Source: Mucilaginibacter sp.
GTDB taxonomy: Bacteria; Bacteroidota; Bacteroidia; Sphingobacteriales; Sphingobacteriaceae
Reading direction: 5' to 3'
Assembly (NCBI GenBank): GCA_028287895.1
Contig: JAQBOV010000029.1
Coordinates: 119,685-183,684 of the forward strand
DNA: 64,000 nt
Notes under the pieces: generated by a model
Seen by the model: the letters and a program-made list of their open reading frames with translations, nothing else
The model's database searches: none
Told to the model about the DNA's origin: nothing
Part shown: piece by piece, positions 1 through 9,422 of the stretch
Numbering within the stretch: the first letter of the stretch is position 1
Layout: every line of letters starts with the position of its first letter
Made by a program: the position numbers and the translations under genes

Positions 1-123
1 CCCTGTCCAATTTTTTTTAACAAAATTTAATAAATAATCTTGCACTATTCCGGATAACTATTCGTTAAACTTAAATACTAATCGCACTACACTTATAGGC
101 TAACAGGAAAGGGGAGTTTAATT

Positions 124-366
124 ATGAGACACCAATCAGCATATTATCCCGAACATCAGTTTCACGTTCTGATCAATTTTAAAGATGACGAACGCAGCGT
201 AGCGGTTTTACCGGATGAAACCGGCAAATTCCTTGTGGTTGACCAGGGCAAAGTACTTGGTGAACTCGGTTTTGACAAACATCTGAATTGTGTATCCTGT
301 GAGTGCGCACTGGATGAAACTATTCTCAAACAGCTAAATAGTGAAATAAGAAATCATTATTCTTAA
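124..366 (+). CDS. hypothetical small protein (80 aa)
   Basis: Complete ORF with A/G-rich leader (aggaaaggggagtttaattATG); no recognised domain. Confidence 0.6.
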   Translation: MRHQSAYYPEHQFHVLINFKDDERSVAVLPDETGKFLVVDQGKVLGELGFDKHLNCVSCECALDETILKQLNSEIRNHYS

Positions 367-508
367 AAACGCCCATCACGATCCTGGCAGCAGCGGATTA
401 TTCATTGCACCGGCGAATAAAATGAGGCGGCTATTCATTGTTCTGATCACGAATAAAAACGGATGACCGGGGGTCCCTGTCGTCATTTCCTGCTTGAACG
501 GTTTTAAA

Positions 509-718
509 TTAATTAAAAGAAAACGCATTGTCCGCCGTGCTCAATAATATTACCTCCCGGGGCGAACATATGGACAAACTTGCCTTATTCATATCCGGCA
601 ATTCATCAACAATGTTCACGTTGTCCTTTTTCAGCCCGTCAACCAGCGCAACAAGGTTTTCTACCGGTAATTGATCATAAAAGGCTTTGCCAACGGATCG
701 ATACCGGCGCCGGCAAGG
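509..718 (-). pseudogene. Degenerate VOC/glyoxalase-bleomycin-resistance-family remnant
   Basis: Minus-strand reading in three frames: LAGAGIDPLAKPFMINYR*, then +1 VENLVALVDGLKKDNVNIVDE, then another frame IAGYE*GKFVHMFAPGGNIIEHGGQ; resembles the VOC C-terminal pattern ...FMINYRVENL..L...LKKDGV.IVDE....YGKFVHI.DPEGN.IEL. Confidence 0.7.
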
Positions 719-2383
719 CTAACGCACGATCACCAACTCACTATAAGTTAACTCTTTGCTCCGTGTAGCCTTATTCAAAAAGCCAAGTGTCAAACGCGAT
801 ACCCAGAACCGTTCAAACATTTTAACGGGCTCCATTTGCCAGCCTTTTGCTTTTAGCCCGTTGATCACATCAGTTTGGGCAAATAAGAAATAGGGTCTGG
901 ACGGCGTAGGCCCTGTTCCGTCAGCATTAATATTGGTTAAGGGCTGATCAAGATAAAACTCCATCGCGAAGGGCACATCACCGCTTTGTGCTACAGGTAG
1001 TTTGGAAGGATTATTTTTATTGATCCACATGGCAGCCTGGCTCAGCGCCTGGTAATGCATCAGCGAAGGATAAAATGCCAGGCTTAAATACAGGTTGACG
1101 ATAAACGAAACCAGCAAAGTACTAAAGCCTATACGCCAATAAGCTTTAGCGGTAATAGCACGCGGCAAAAACAGCAGTAATAGCAACAATACCAATAAAA
1201 TAGCCCCTGTTATCCCCTTAAAAGCTTCCGGCTGAAAAAAGTAATGCAATGCAACAATAAGCCCCAGCAATATGCTGATAATGATTAACTGAGTGATACG
1301 TACCGCTTTGATACTTCTTTCGGATGTCAGCTTATAAAGATATTGTGCCGCCAGGATTGCAAAAAACGGGAATACAATATTCAAATAATGCGGCAATTGG
1401 AACTTCGATGCAGAGAATACCAGGAAAGTAAGCAATGATCCGCAGAGGCAATACCATTCCCGGCTTTGTACATCTTTAACGCCTTTGCGGATAAACTGAA
1501 AGATAGCCGCAAACAATAAAAGCGACCAGGGCAAAAATGCCCACAATGTAGTATGCACAAAAAACGTCGGGTCGCCGCTGCCTTTGATGGGTCCGGTATT
1601 AAAGAAGCGGCCAAACTGGCTGTCCCAGAAAAAAAAACGAATACCGGATACCGCCTTTTTTCCAAAAACCACTTTTTCAGGATGCAGGTCGAACTGCTCA
1701 TAAAGACAATACAACTCGGGCAGGATAAATATGATGATCAAAACAGCTGCCACCAGCCATCGCCAGTTGAACAACTGTTTCCATTGTCTGGTGATGACCA
1801 GATGCCCCGCAATAGCGCCCCCTACAGGTATCAGCGCGAACATACCTTTGGTCATGATCGCACAGGCGGCAAAGACAGCGCCTGCTAATAGTTGCAGGAA
1901 GCTGTTTCGAGTGTATGCCTTATATAAATGGTAAACCGCCGCAATTACCAGTCCTGTTAAATAAGGCTCGGCACGTACATCGTAATCGGAGATAACGATA
2001 TGCTGCGCGGTAAGCAAAATCAATGCCGACCATAAAGCAACTTCCTTATTATAAAGGCTTTTGGCGAACAGGTAGGTGTACCACACTCCCATCATCATAA
2101 AAAGGATTCCAGGCAACTTATATGCCCAGTTGGTAAAACCAAAGCGGTTAAATGACAAGGCCGTAACCCAAAAAGGAAAATGCGGCTTATCCAGCCAGTC
2201 GGCCCCCTGGGCATACAGGTTCCTGTAATCATGACGCAGCACCATAGTTTTAGCAATGGTAGCATACAAAGTACCGTCCGGACCGATAATGGTAGTGAAC
2301 AATCCGCTAAAATTCACAAAAACAGCCATCGCTATAAAAAGGTAAAGCCATTTGGTATTGTCAGCGATAGTATGTTCGTTCAT
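719..2383 (-). CDS. GT39-type (ArnT/PMT-like) membrane glycosyltransferase
   Basis: Multi-TM protein; DKPHFPFW, DVRAEPYL motifs; likely start MNEHTIADN at 2383 (ORF extends to 2449). Confidence 0.8.
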   Translation of the reverse strand: MNEHTIADNTKWLYLFIAMAVFVNFSGLFTTIIGPDGTLYATIAKTMVLRHDYRNLYAQGADWLDKPHFPFWVTALSFNRFGFTNWAYKLPGILFMMMGVWYTYLFAKSLYNKEVALWSALILLTAQHIVISDYDVRAEPYLTGLVIAAVYHLYKAYTRNSFLQLLAGAVFAACAIMTKGMFALIPVGGAIAGHLVITRQWKQLFNWRWLVAAVLIIIFILPELYCLYEQFDLHPEKVVFGKKAVSGIRFFFWDSQFGRFFNTGPIKGSGDPTFFVHTTLWAFLPWSLLLFAAIFQFIRKGVKDVQSREWYCLCGSLLTFLVFSASKFQLPHYLNIVFPFFAILAAQYLYKLTSERSIKAVRITQLIIISILLGLIVALHYFFQPEAFKGITGAILLVLLLLLLFLPRAITAKAYWRIGFSTLLVSFIVNLYLSLAFYPSLMHYQALSQAAMWINKNNPSKLPVAQSGDVPFAMEFYLDQPLTNINADGTGPTPSRPYFLFAQTDVINGLKAKGWQMEPVKMFERFWVSRLTLGFLNKATRSKELTYSELVIVR

Positions 2384-2747
2384 CAATTTGGATAAAAACG
2401 ACGTAAAGGTAATATCGAATAATGAATATCGAAGTAAACACTTCAACATTCATGGCGCCGGTCGTTATTTAATAGTTTGCATTAGCTCTGCTGAAGGAAC
2501 TTAGGCCTGTTTTCTTTCCTGTTTTTCCTGCAACTACAATTTCATTTCCGTACAAGTCTAAGCAATGAAAAAATTTGTATTACGGCCTTGCTGCTTATAT
2601 ATAGATGTTACAACTGCAACGATGCAATTCTTTTTTAAATGCGCTTATCGTATTGCACATAGGTATGAGTGGGTAAAAGAAATATTACATATTCATATCT
2701 ATGCTGTCACATAAATTTCTATAACTTCAAATAAAAAATTGTAAGCC

Positions 2748-3644
2748 ATGCAACGTCGTAGTTTTTTGCTGAATACTGCTGTAGCAGCAGGTGCATTTAC
2801 CTTATCGGGTAAAAAAAGTTTTGCTTCCTGGGTAACTGATCCGGCATACCAGTTTAAACCCTTGCGTAATAATATGGGCATGTTTGCTGAACAGGGGGGC
2901 ACCATTGCCTGGCTGGTCAACAAGGAAGGGATAGTGGTGGTAGATGCTGAGTTTCCTGATCCTGCTACCCACCTGATAGCCGAACTGAAAAAACAATCAG
3001 ACAAGCCTTTTGAATGGCTCATCAATACCCATCATCACGGCGATCATACCGCCGGCAATATCTCATTCAAAGGACTGGTAAAAAACGTAGCCGCACATGC
3101 CAATTCCCTCGCTAATCAAAAAAATGTGGCTGCAGCACAGAAAAAGGAAGATGTACAATTATATCCTGATATTACCTTTACCGATACCTGGAAAATCAAG
3201 GTAGGTGACGAAAGAATACAGGCTTATTACTTTGGTCCCGGTCACACAAATGGTGACAGTATGATCCATTTTGAGCATGCCAATATTGTGCACATGGGCG
3301 ACCTGGTATTTAACCGCCGCTACCCTTATATAGACCGCTCTGCCGGTGCATCAGTAAAAAACTGGCCCCTAACATTGGAAATGGCGCAAAAGAAATTTGA
3401 TAAGGATACCCTTTTTGTATTTGGCCATGCCTTTGATCCGCTGAAGGTAACCGGCAAGATGGAAGACATTAAGGCCATGCAAAACTTTATGGAGAAACTG
3501 GCCGGCTTTGTGCAAACCAGTATTAAAGCCGGCAAAACTAAAGAAGAAATATTGCAGGCAAAATCCATACCGGGTGTAACCGGCTGGCAGGGCGATGGTA
3601 TAGAGCGTGGCCTTACCGCAGCTTACGAAGAATTTAGCGCTTGA
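2748..3644 (+). CDS. MBL-fold metallo-hydrolase, Tat-like signal
   Basis: N-term MQRRSFLLNTAVAAGAF; THHHGDHTAGN metal-binding motif; GPGHTNGD, HMGDLVF. Confidence 0.88.
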   Translation: MQRRSFLLNTAVAAGAFTLSGKKSFASWVTDPAYQFKPLRNNMGMFAEQGGTIAWLVNKEGIVVVDAEFPDPATHLIAELKKQSDKPFEWLINTHHHGDHTAGNISFKGLVKNVAAHANSLANQKNVAAAQKKEDVQLYPDITFTDTWKIKVGDERIQAYYFGPGHTNGDSMIHFEHANIVHMGDLVFNRRYPYIDRSAGASVKNWPLTLEMAQKKFDKDTLFVFGHAFDPLKVTGKMEDIKAMQNFMEKLAGFVQTSIKAGKTKEEILQAKSIPGVTGWQGDGIERGLTAAYEEFSA

Positions 3645-3650
3645 TTATTT

Positions 3651-4367
3651 ATGAAGATATTATCCGTCCTGTTTTTTTTGACTTTACCCTTTTCGTCGCA
3701 AAAGGAACTTAATTCAACTGCGCTGCTTCAAAAAGCGTATGCCCGCTACCATAATAAATGGCACAGGAGTCTATCCTTTAACCAAACGACTGAACGGTAC
3801 AAAAATGACAGTTTAATAAAAACGAATACCTGGTATGAACGCATTTCGTATCCCGACTTATTAAGAATAGACATCGATAGCCCCGACAGCGGCAATGGCA
3901 TCATTTTCAGGCACGACTCTACTTATATTTTCAGCAACAATAAGATTACAAAAAGCATAAAAAATGAAAATGAGCTGATTTTCTTTTTGGGCGGATTATA
4001 CTTTGTACCTTTTGACGAAGTGCTTTTTCATTTTAAAGCATTGAACTACGATCTGTCTAAATTCCACGCCAGTACATGGAAAGGCAAACCTGTTTATGTA
4101 ATCGGAGCCGACAAGGATGACGAAAAAGTAAATCAGTTGTGGATAGAGCAGGATAGACTTATACCCGTTCGGTTTCTGAAATACGAAGATAACTCCAGGG
4201 AAGAAGGTCTGTTTGAAGATCATATCGCCCTAAAAAATGCCTGGAGCGAAACCAAATGCTCATTTTATATCAACGACCATTTGTTGCAGGTAGAAAAATA
4301 TCATCATATTGTTGCCGGCGGCCCAATTGACAAAAGCATTTTTGAACCGGCGATGGTTGGCAGGTAA
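3651..4367 (+). CDS. Outer-membrane lipoprotein-sorting (LolA-like) family protein
   Basis: Signal peptide; YHNKWHRSLSFNQTTERY...WYERISYPDLLRID pattern; 7 bp from the preceding MBL gene. Confidence 0.5.
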   Translation: MKILSVLFFLTLPFSSQKELNSTALLQKAYARYHNKWHRSLSFNQTTERYKNDSLIKTNTWYERISYPDLLRIDIDSPDSGNGIIFRHDSTYIFSNNKITKSIKNENELIFFLGGLYFVPFDEVLFHFKALNYDLSKFHASTWKGKPVYVIGADKDDEKVNQLWIEQDRLIPVRFLKYEDNSREEGLFEDHIALKNAWSETKCSFYINDHLLQVEKYHHIVAGGPIDKSIFEPAMVGR

Positions 4368-4380
4368 AACAAAAAAGGGC

Positions 4381-4440
4381 GTCACGGCGAGCTTGCCCAG
4401 GAGCGGTGCGCAAAGGCCACCCGCTATGCCGGGATGACAA
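4381..4440. repeat. Dispersed palindromic intergenic repeat fragment (GTCAxGGCGAGC...GCCGGGATGACAA type)
   Basis: Imperfect terminal inverted arms gtcacggc / gccgggatgac; compare 49843-49956. Confidence 0.5.
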
Positions 4441-4472
4441 TACGCTTATCAGTTGCTATTAAATTATAAATT

Positions 4473-5336
4473 ATGCTTAAAAAAATCATCTCCCTTATCT
4501 GCCTGTTGCCTGCAATAGCATCCGCACAAACCAAATCGTTTGTAATACCACTTTGGGAAAAAGGCGCACCCGGTTTCGAAAAGCTACGTGAGGTACCCGA
4601 AAAGGCTAAAGATTACTGGGTAAAAAACATCAACAATCCTACCCTGACCGTATTTCTGCCACCGAAAGACAAGGCGACCGGATCGGCCGTGGTGGTTTGT
4701 CCGGGCGGTGGTCATCGACTGCTGGTTTTTAATGCCGAGGGTATTGAGCCGGGGAAATTTCTGAGTGATTTGGGGGTAGCCGTTTTTGTACTCAAATACC
4801 GCCTGGGCCGCGATACCAACTCGCCTTATAAGGTTGATGTGCATGCCCGTGAAGATGGTTGCCGCGCCATGCGGCTGGTGCGCAGCCATGCTGGCCAATG
4901 GGGTATCGATCCCAACAAGATCGGAATGATGGGATTTTCAGCAGGTGGGGAAGTGGTTGATATGACCACCTTCGCCCCGGATGCAGCCCATAACGATGCC
5001 ATAGATCAGCAAAGCGCTAAACCAAATTTCCTTATCCAGATCTATCCCGGTCCATTATTTATTCCTGATGAGATACCTGCCGATGCCCCGCCCATCTTTT
5101 TGCTGGCAGCCAATGATGACGTTTGCTGCTCGCCCTCGGTGATCAGGTTACTGGAAGGGTACCGCAAAGCCAAAGTACCCGTGGAGGCGCATATCTTTAC
5201 CAAAGGCGATCATGGCTTTAATATGGGTAACCGCTCGCGCTTAAAATCCATCAACACCTGGCCCCAACGCCTTGCCGACTGGCTATCCGACAACAATTAC
5301 CTCAAATCAACTGACAGGCCGATGGAGCTGAAGTAA
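4473..5336 (+). CDS. Exported alpha/beta hydrolase (acetyl-xylan-esterase-like)
   Basis: Signal peptide; VVVCPGGGHR oxyanion region, GFSAGGE nucleophile elbow, KGDHGFN catalytic His. Confidence 0.82.
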   Translation: MLKKIISLICLLPAIASAQTKSFVIPLWEKGAPGFEKLREVPEKAKDYWVKNINNPTLTVFLPPKDKATGSAVVVCPGGGHRLLVFNAEGIEPGKFLSDLGVAVFVLKYRLGRDTNSPYKVDVHAREDGCRAMRLVRSHAGQWGIDPNKIGMMGFSAGGEVVDMTTFAPDAAHNDAIDQQSAKPNFLIQIYPGPLFIPDEIPADAPPIFLLAANDDVCCSPSVIRLLEGYRKAKVPVEAHIFTKGDHGFNMGNRSRLKSINTWPQRLADWLSDNNYLKSTDRPMELK

Positions 5337-5589
5337 GAATTGTTGAACAATGGGGGCTCTGTTGGATTTGATCTTTCAACCCCCGGTCAGATCTTAAAGG
5401 CTTTTTATCGCATAACAAATAAACTTCAAACGGCAATTTCAATTGCTGTTTTCCATATTTCTGATTTCGCAAATTTTTCAATTTCACCCCTGCAATAAGA
5501 TGACAACATGCAAACAAAAATGAACATTCCCATATTATAACTTTACAACAAAGATTATTTCAACTTTCCAACTTTACAACAAAAAAAGA

Positions 5590-5886
5590 ATGGCAAATTT
5601 TCAGGAAATAATAAATGCTGAAAAACCGGTATTAATCGACTTTTCGGCGGAATGGTGCGGACCATGTAAAATGATGCCGCCCATATTAAAAGAGCTTAAA
5701 GACACCATGGGCGATAAGGTGACCATCCTCAAAATAGATATTGACAAGAACCCTTCGGCGGCCGGCGCCTATAAGATCAACAGCGTACCCACCCTGATGC
5801 TGTTTAAAAATGGCCAAACCAAATGGCGCCAAAGTGGTGTGGTACAAGCCAGCCAGCTAAAACAGGTGATAGAGCAATATGTATAA
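5590..5886 (+). CDS. trxA: Thioredoxin
   Basis: [14 protein letters not shown] active site; full-length 98 aa; [11 protein letters not shown]. Confidence 0.95.
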   Translation: MANFQEIINAEKPVLIDFSAEWCGPCKMMPPILKELKDTMGDKVTILKIDIDKNPSAAGAYKINSVPTLMLFKNGQTKWRQSGVVQASQLKQVIEQYV

Positions 5887-6207
5887 ACCTTGCATGCAGC
5901 AGCTCATGCCAACCCGTTCTCCTTTGCAAAAAGGGTAAAAAACTTTTTGACAGTCAAAAAGCCTTCGGCTATTATCTACCCCTGTTTGCAGTTTACACCG
6001 CAGGGGTAATCGCTTTGTAGAAGAACGGCCAAAAGTACCGTCGTGCGCCGTTAGGTGTATAGATCATAGAAATCGGCGCAAAAAAGGCTTTCTTTTATTG
6101 TTCTGCCAAGCTTTTGCGCCCAACGGAGCAGCTCTTTTAGGGCACTAAAGAAGTTGGAATCAGGGCAACAGGCAGCGATTTGGTTTAACTAACGTTATGG
6201 AATCGTC

Positions 6208-7404
6208 TTACAAATAACTTAACCACCACTGCTGATGTGTCTTTTTATACTTGCTGTACCAGCGGCAAGGGAAATACAGTATAACGATGACCAGGAGCCA
6301 TAGCAAATAAACTCCAAACAAATTAAAGCCCATTCCGTCCGGCTGAAAAAAGGGTAGCTGGTTGGGATTAACGATCTGGCTTGGTTTAAAGCCCTGAGCA
6401 AAAAACACAATGACACTTAATATCCTGACCAGATACCAGTGGCACAGGTAATAGAAAAATGGCACATTCCCGTATACGATCAGCACAGCCGTAAATTTAT
6501 TTTTAATGTTCTCAGTCAGCGCAAGGGCGACCAATGAGGTCCCGATCGCCATACACAGATACAACAGAGAACAAGGATATTTGGTGACATTCAGAAAGGA
6601 AACAATGCTCAAAGCAGTCGTTCTTTGAACTGACCAGGGGGCCGGATCGCCATAAATATTAAAATATCTGAATACAACAAAAATCAATAACAGGGACAAG
6701 CCCGAATACAGGAATGTTTTCCTCCTTTTAACCGCTCCAACTTTACTTTTGTAAAGCGATCCGAAAACATAGCCCAGCAGCATTACCCCTGTCCAGGGCA
6801 AAAGTGCATACGCTATTAGTATACCCCGTGTAGCGCTAACAGGCCAATATGCACTGAGCCCACCTGCTGAGAGCAGTAACTTCCAGCAAAAAGTTTTGGT
6901 AATTGTTCCCGGGTCTACAACGTCCAAAATATTATGGCCGAAGAATATGATGGCGCCTATAATACCAATGGCAGCGAGTGACGCTCTGGCCCATATCAGC
7001 AAACCCAATAAGATCATGCTTCCGCCTATGGCCCATATCACCTGTAAAATTAAAACATTGTAAAAGGGATTAAGCGTTATGGCAAAAGTGATCAGTACCA
7101 CTTCGACCACGATCAGCCACAAACCCCCTTTGATCAAAAACATACTTAACTGGCTCCTTATCCGGCGGGAACCGGCCAGGTAAGCCGACATGCCGCTAAG
7201 GAAAACAAAAGTGGGTGCACAAAAATGGGTGATCCAGCGTGTAAAGAACAAAATCGGTGTAGTTACAGCCAAATCAGTAGGTTCGGGATGCCCGTAATGG
7301 AAAAAATCCCTGATATGATCTATCGCCATTATGAGCATTACCAGGCCACGTAATATATCTATTGATTCAATACGGTGTTTTAGCACCGGGGCTGTTGTTA
7401 TCAT
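6208..7404 (-). CDS. DUF1624 / heparan-alpha-glucosaminide N-acetyltransferase-like membrane protein
   Basis: RIESIDILRGLVMLIMAIDHIRDFF N-terminus and multi-TM profile. Confidence 0.8.
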   Translation of the reverse strand: MITTAPVLKHRIESIDILRGLVMLIMAIDHIRDFFHYGHPEPTDLAVTTPILFFTRWITHFCAPTFVFLSGMSAYLAGSRRIRSQLSMFLIKGGLWLIVVEVVLITFAITLNPFYNVLILQVIWAIGGSMILLGLLIWARASLAAIGIIGAIIFFGHNILDVVDPGTITKTFCWKLLLSAGGLSAYWPVSATRGILIAYALLPWTGVMLLGYVFGSLYKSKVGAVKRRKTFLYSGLSLLLIFVVFRYFNIYGDPAPWSVQRTTALSIVSFLNVTKYPCSLLYLCMAIGTSLVALALTENIKNKFTAVLIVYGNVPFFYYLCHWYLVRILSVIVFFAQGFKPSQIVNPNQLPFFQPDGMGFNLFGVYLLWLLVIVILYFPCRWYSKYKKTHQQWWLSYL

Positions 7405-7531
7405 CGTGAAAGTTTAGAGGTTACCTAGCTAAGATACAGATTTTGGTTTTATTACTATAAAAATGATTAACCAAAACTTTTATTAAATCTGCTTATAAAA
7501 ATTACCTTTATTCTTTAACATTCATCTGACT

Positions 7532-8332
7532 ATGAAAAGACGTTCATTTGTAAAGGCATCCCTGGTAACAGGCGCCGCTGCAACAATAATTCCTTCAACC
7601 AGTATGGCATCTGCCGTAATAGCCCGGCATCTGGTAGAATCCCAGTATTATGAGCTTCGCATTTATATTTTAAAGAATGATACACAGCAAAAGCTGGTGG
7701 AAGACTATTTGAAAAATGCAGCAATACCGGCACTTAATCGGTTGGGCGTAAAAACGGTCGGCGTGTTTACTGAATTAAATGCAGCCGGCCAAACCAAAGT
7801 CTACGTTTTTATTCCATTTAACAGTATTTCTGATTTTCTGCACCTGACCGATAGACTTGAAAAGGATGCCGAATATCAAAACCAGGGTTCGGCCTATCTG
7901 AACGCACCGGCCACTGAACCGGCTTATCAACGGATAGAAAGCTCGCTGCTAAAAGCTTTTGCGCATATGCCTCAAATGGATTTGCCGGGACGACAAGCGC
8001 ACATATTTGAGTTGCGCCAGTATCAAAGCGCTACGGAAAACGCCGGCAAAAAGAAAATTGAAATGTTCAACGATAAAGGCGAAATAGATATTTTTAAACG
8101 CCTCGGTTTTAAGCCCGTATTTTTTGGCGAAACTTTGATCGGCACCCTTCGTCCTAACTTAACCTACATGGTAACATTTGATGACCTGGCTGCTCATGAC
8201 AGCCACTGGAAAGCATTTGGCAGTGATCCCGAGTGGAAAAAGATAAGCGCCGTACCTGAATATGCGGATGCTAAACTGGTGTCAAAGATCACCTCGACTT
8301 TTATTGTTCCTGCGCCTTACTCCCAGATTTAA
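7532..8332 (+). CDS. NIPSNAP-family protein with Tat-like signal
   Basis: MKRRSFVKASLVTGAAAT; two YYELRIY / IFELRQY NIPSNAP-type repeats. Confidence 0.8.
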   Translation: MKRRSFVKASLVTGAAATIIPSTSMASAVIARHLVESQYYELRIYILKNDTQQKLVEDYLKNAAIPALNRLGVKTVGVFTELNAAGQTKVYVFIPFNSISDFLHLTDRLEKDAEYQNQGSAYLNAPATEPAYQRIESSLLKAFAHMPQMDLPGRQAHIFELRQYQSATENAGKKKIEMFNDKGEIDIFKRLGFKPVFFGETLIGTLRPNLTYMVTFDDLAAHDSHWKAFGSDPEWKKISAVPEYADAKLVSKITSTFIVPAPYSQI

Positions 8333-8412
8333 ACGATTCAAAAAAAAATTAGTCTTTATTAAATAAAGTTATTGTGTTACTTTTACACATAGACCAATTT
8401 AAACATACTACT

Positions 8413-9282
8413 ATGACTTCCAGACGTTCATTTTTGAAAACTTCAGCTGTGCTTTCAGCCGGACTGTTAGTGGCACCCCAGTTATTTGCTTATGATAAAA
8501 AATATATCGGGCTGCAATTGTATACCGTGCGTGATGCGATGGGTAAAGATGCGGCGGGCACTTTGGCCAAAGTAGCACAAATAGGCTATAACTCGGTTGA
8601 AGCCGGTTACGCCAACGGGAAATTTTACGGACTTGATGGCAAGGCTTTCGGAGCGCTTTTAAAACAAAACAACCTGATTATGCCAAGCTGCCATTACCAG
8701 CTTGGCGAGGCGAGTGCCACAGCGAAGGGTACCATATTAAATGGCTGGGATAAGGCCGTTGATGATGCTGCCGCAGTGGGATTAAAATACATGGTTTGTG
8801 CATGGCTGGCCCCATCAGAACGCGGAAGCCTTGATCACTACAAGAAACTGGCGGAAGATTTTAACAAAGCCGGACAGGCCTGTAAAAAAGCGGGTATACA
8901 ATTTTGCTACCATAACCACGATTTTGAATTTATACAGGAAGATGGTAAATATCCGTATCAAACCTTGCTGGATAATTCAGATAAAAACCTGGTAAAGATG
9001 GAAATTGACCTTTACTGGCTCACTAAAGCTAAACAGGATCCCATTGCCCTTATAGAAAAACATCCGGGCAGGTTCCCCTTGTGGCACATAAAGGATATGG
9101 ATAACACATCCAAACAAATGTTTACCGAAGTAGGCAACGGAGTTATTGATTTTAAGAAGATATTCACCCATTCAGATAAAGCGGGTCTCAAATATTTCTT
9201 TGTTGAACAGGACATTTGCCCGGGCAATCCGTTTGACAGCATTTCCCAAAGCATTACTTACATTAAAAAGAACCTGGTATAA
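8413..9282 (+). CDS. Sugar phosphate isomerase/epimerase (xylose-isomerase-like TIM barrel), Tat-like signal
   Basis: MTSRRSFLKTSA; IGLQLYTVRDAM, CYHNHDFEF, MEIDLYW, WHIKDMD motifs; start moved from 8374 to ATG 8413. Confidence 0.87.
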   Translation: MTSRRSFLKTSAVLSAGLLVAPQLFAYDKKYIGLQLYTVRDAMGKDAAGTLAKVAQIGYNSVEAGYANGKFYGLDGKAFGALLKQNNLIMPSCHYQLGEASATAKGTILNGWDKAVDDAAAVGLKYMVCAWLAPSERGSLDHYKKLAEDFNKAGQACKKAGIQFCYHNHDFEFIQEDGKYPYQTLLDNSDKNLVKMEIDLYWLTKAKQDPIALIEKHPGRFPLWHIKDMDNTSKQMFTEVGNGVIDFKKIFTHSDKAGLKYFFVEQDICPGNPFDSISQSITYIKKNLV

Positions 9283-9310
9283 ATCTGGTTCCCTGAGCAC
9301 AGGGTTCAAT

Positions 9311-9354
9311 TCTTAGTGCCCTGTCGGTATAAATAACCACAGAGGGCACTAAGA
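9311..9354. terminator. Perfect 12-bp inverted repeat between convergent genes, possible bidirectional terminator
   Basis: tcttagtgccct (9311-9322) / agggcactaaga (9343-9354), 20 nt loop; right arm lies in an ACCACAGAGG-type repeat. Confidence 0.5.
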
Positions 9355-9422
9355 TTTTCACGAAGAACACAGCGTTTATTTTTGTGCCCGGTACGTTTAA
9401 GCCACTATAAAATTAAGCGGTA

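Noticed and set aside
580-768. 62-aa + strand ORF
   Set aside because: Overlaps the VOC pseudogene and GT39 3' end; the minus-strand interpretation explains the sequence better.
9300-9320. ggttcaattc resembling a tRNA T-arm
   Set aside because: No acceptor, D or anticodon arms fold around it.
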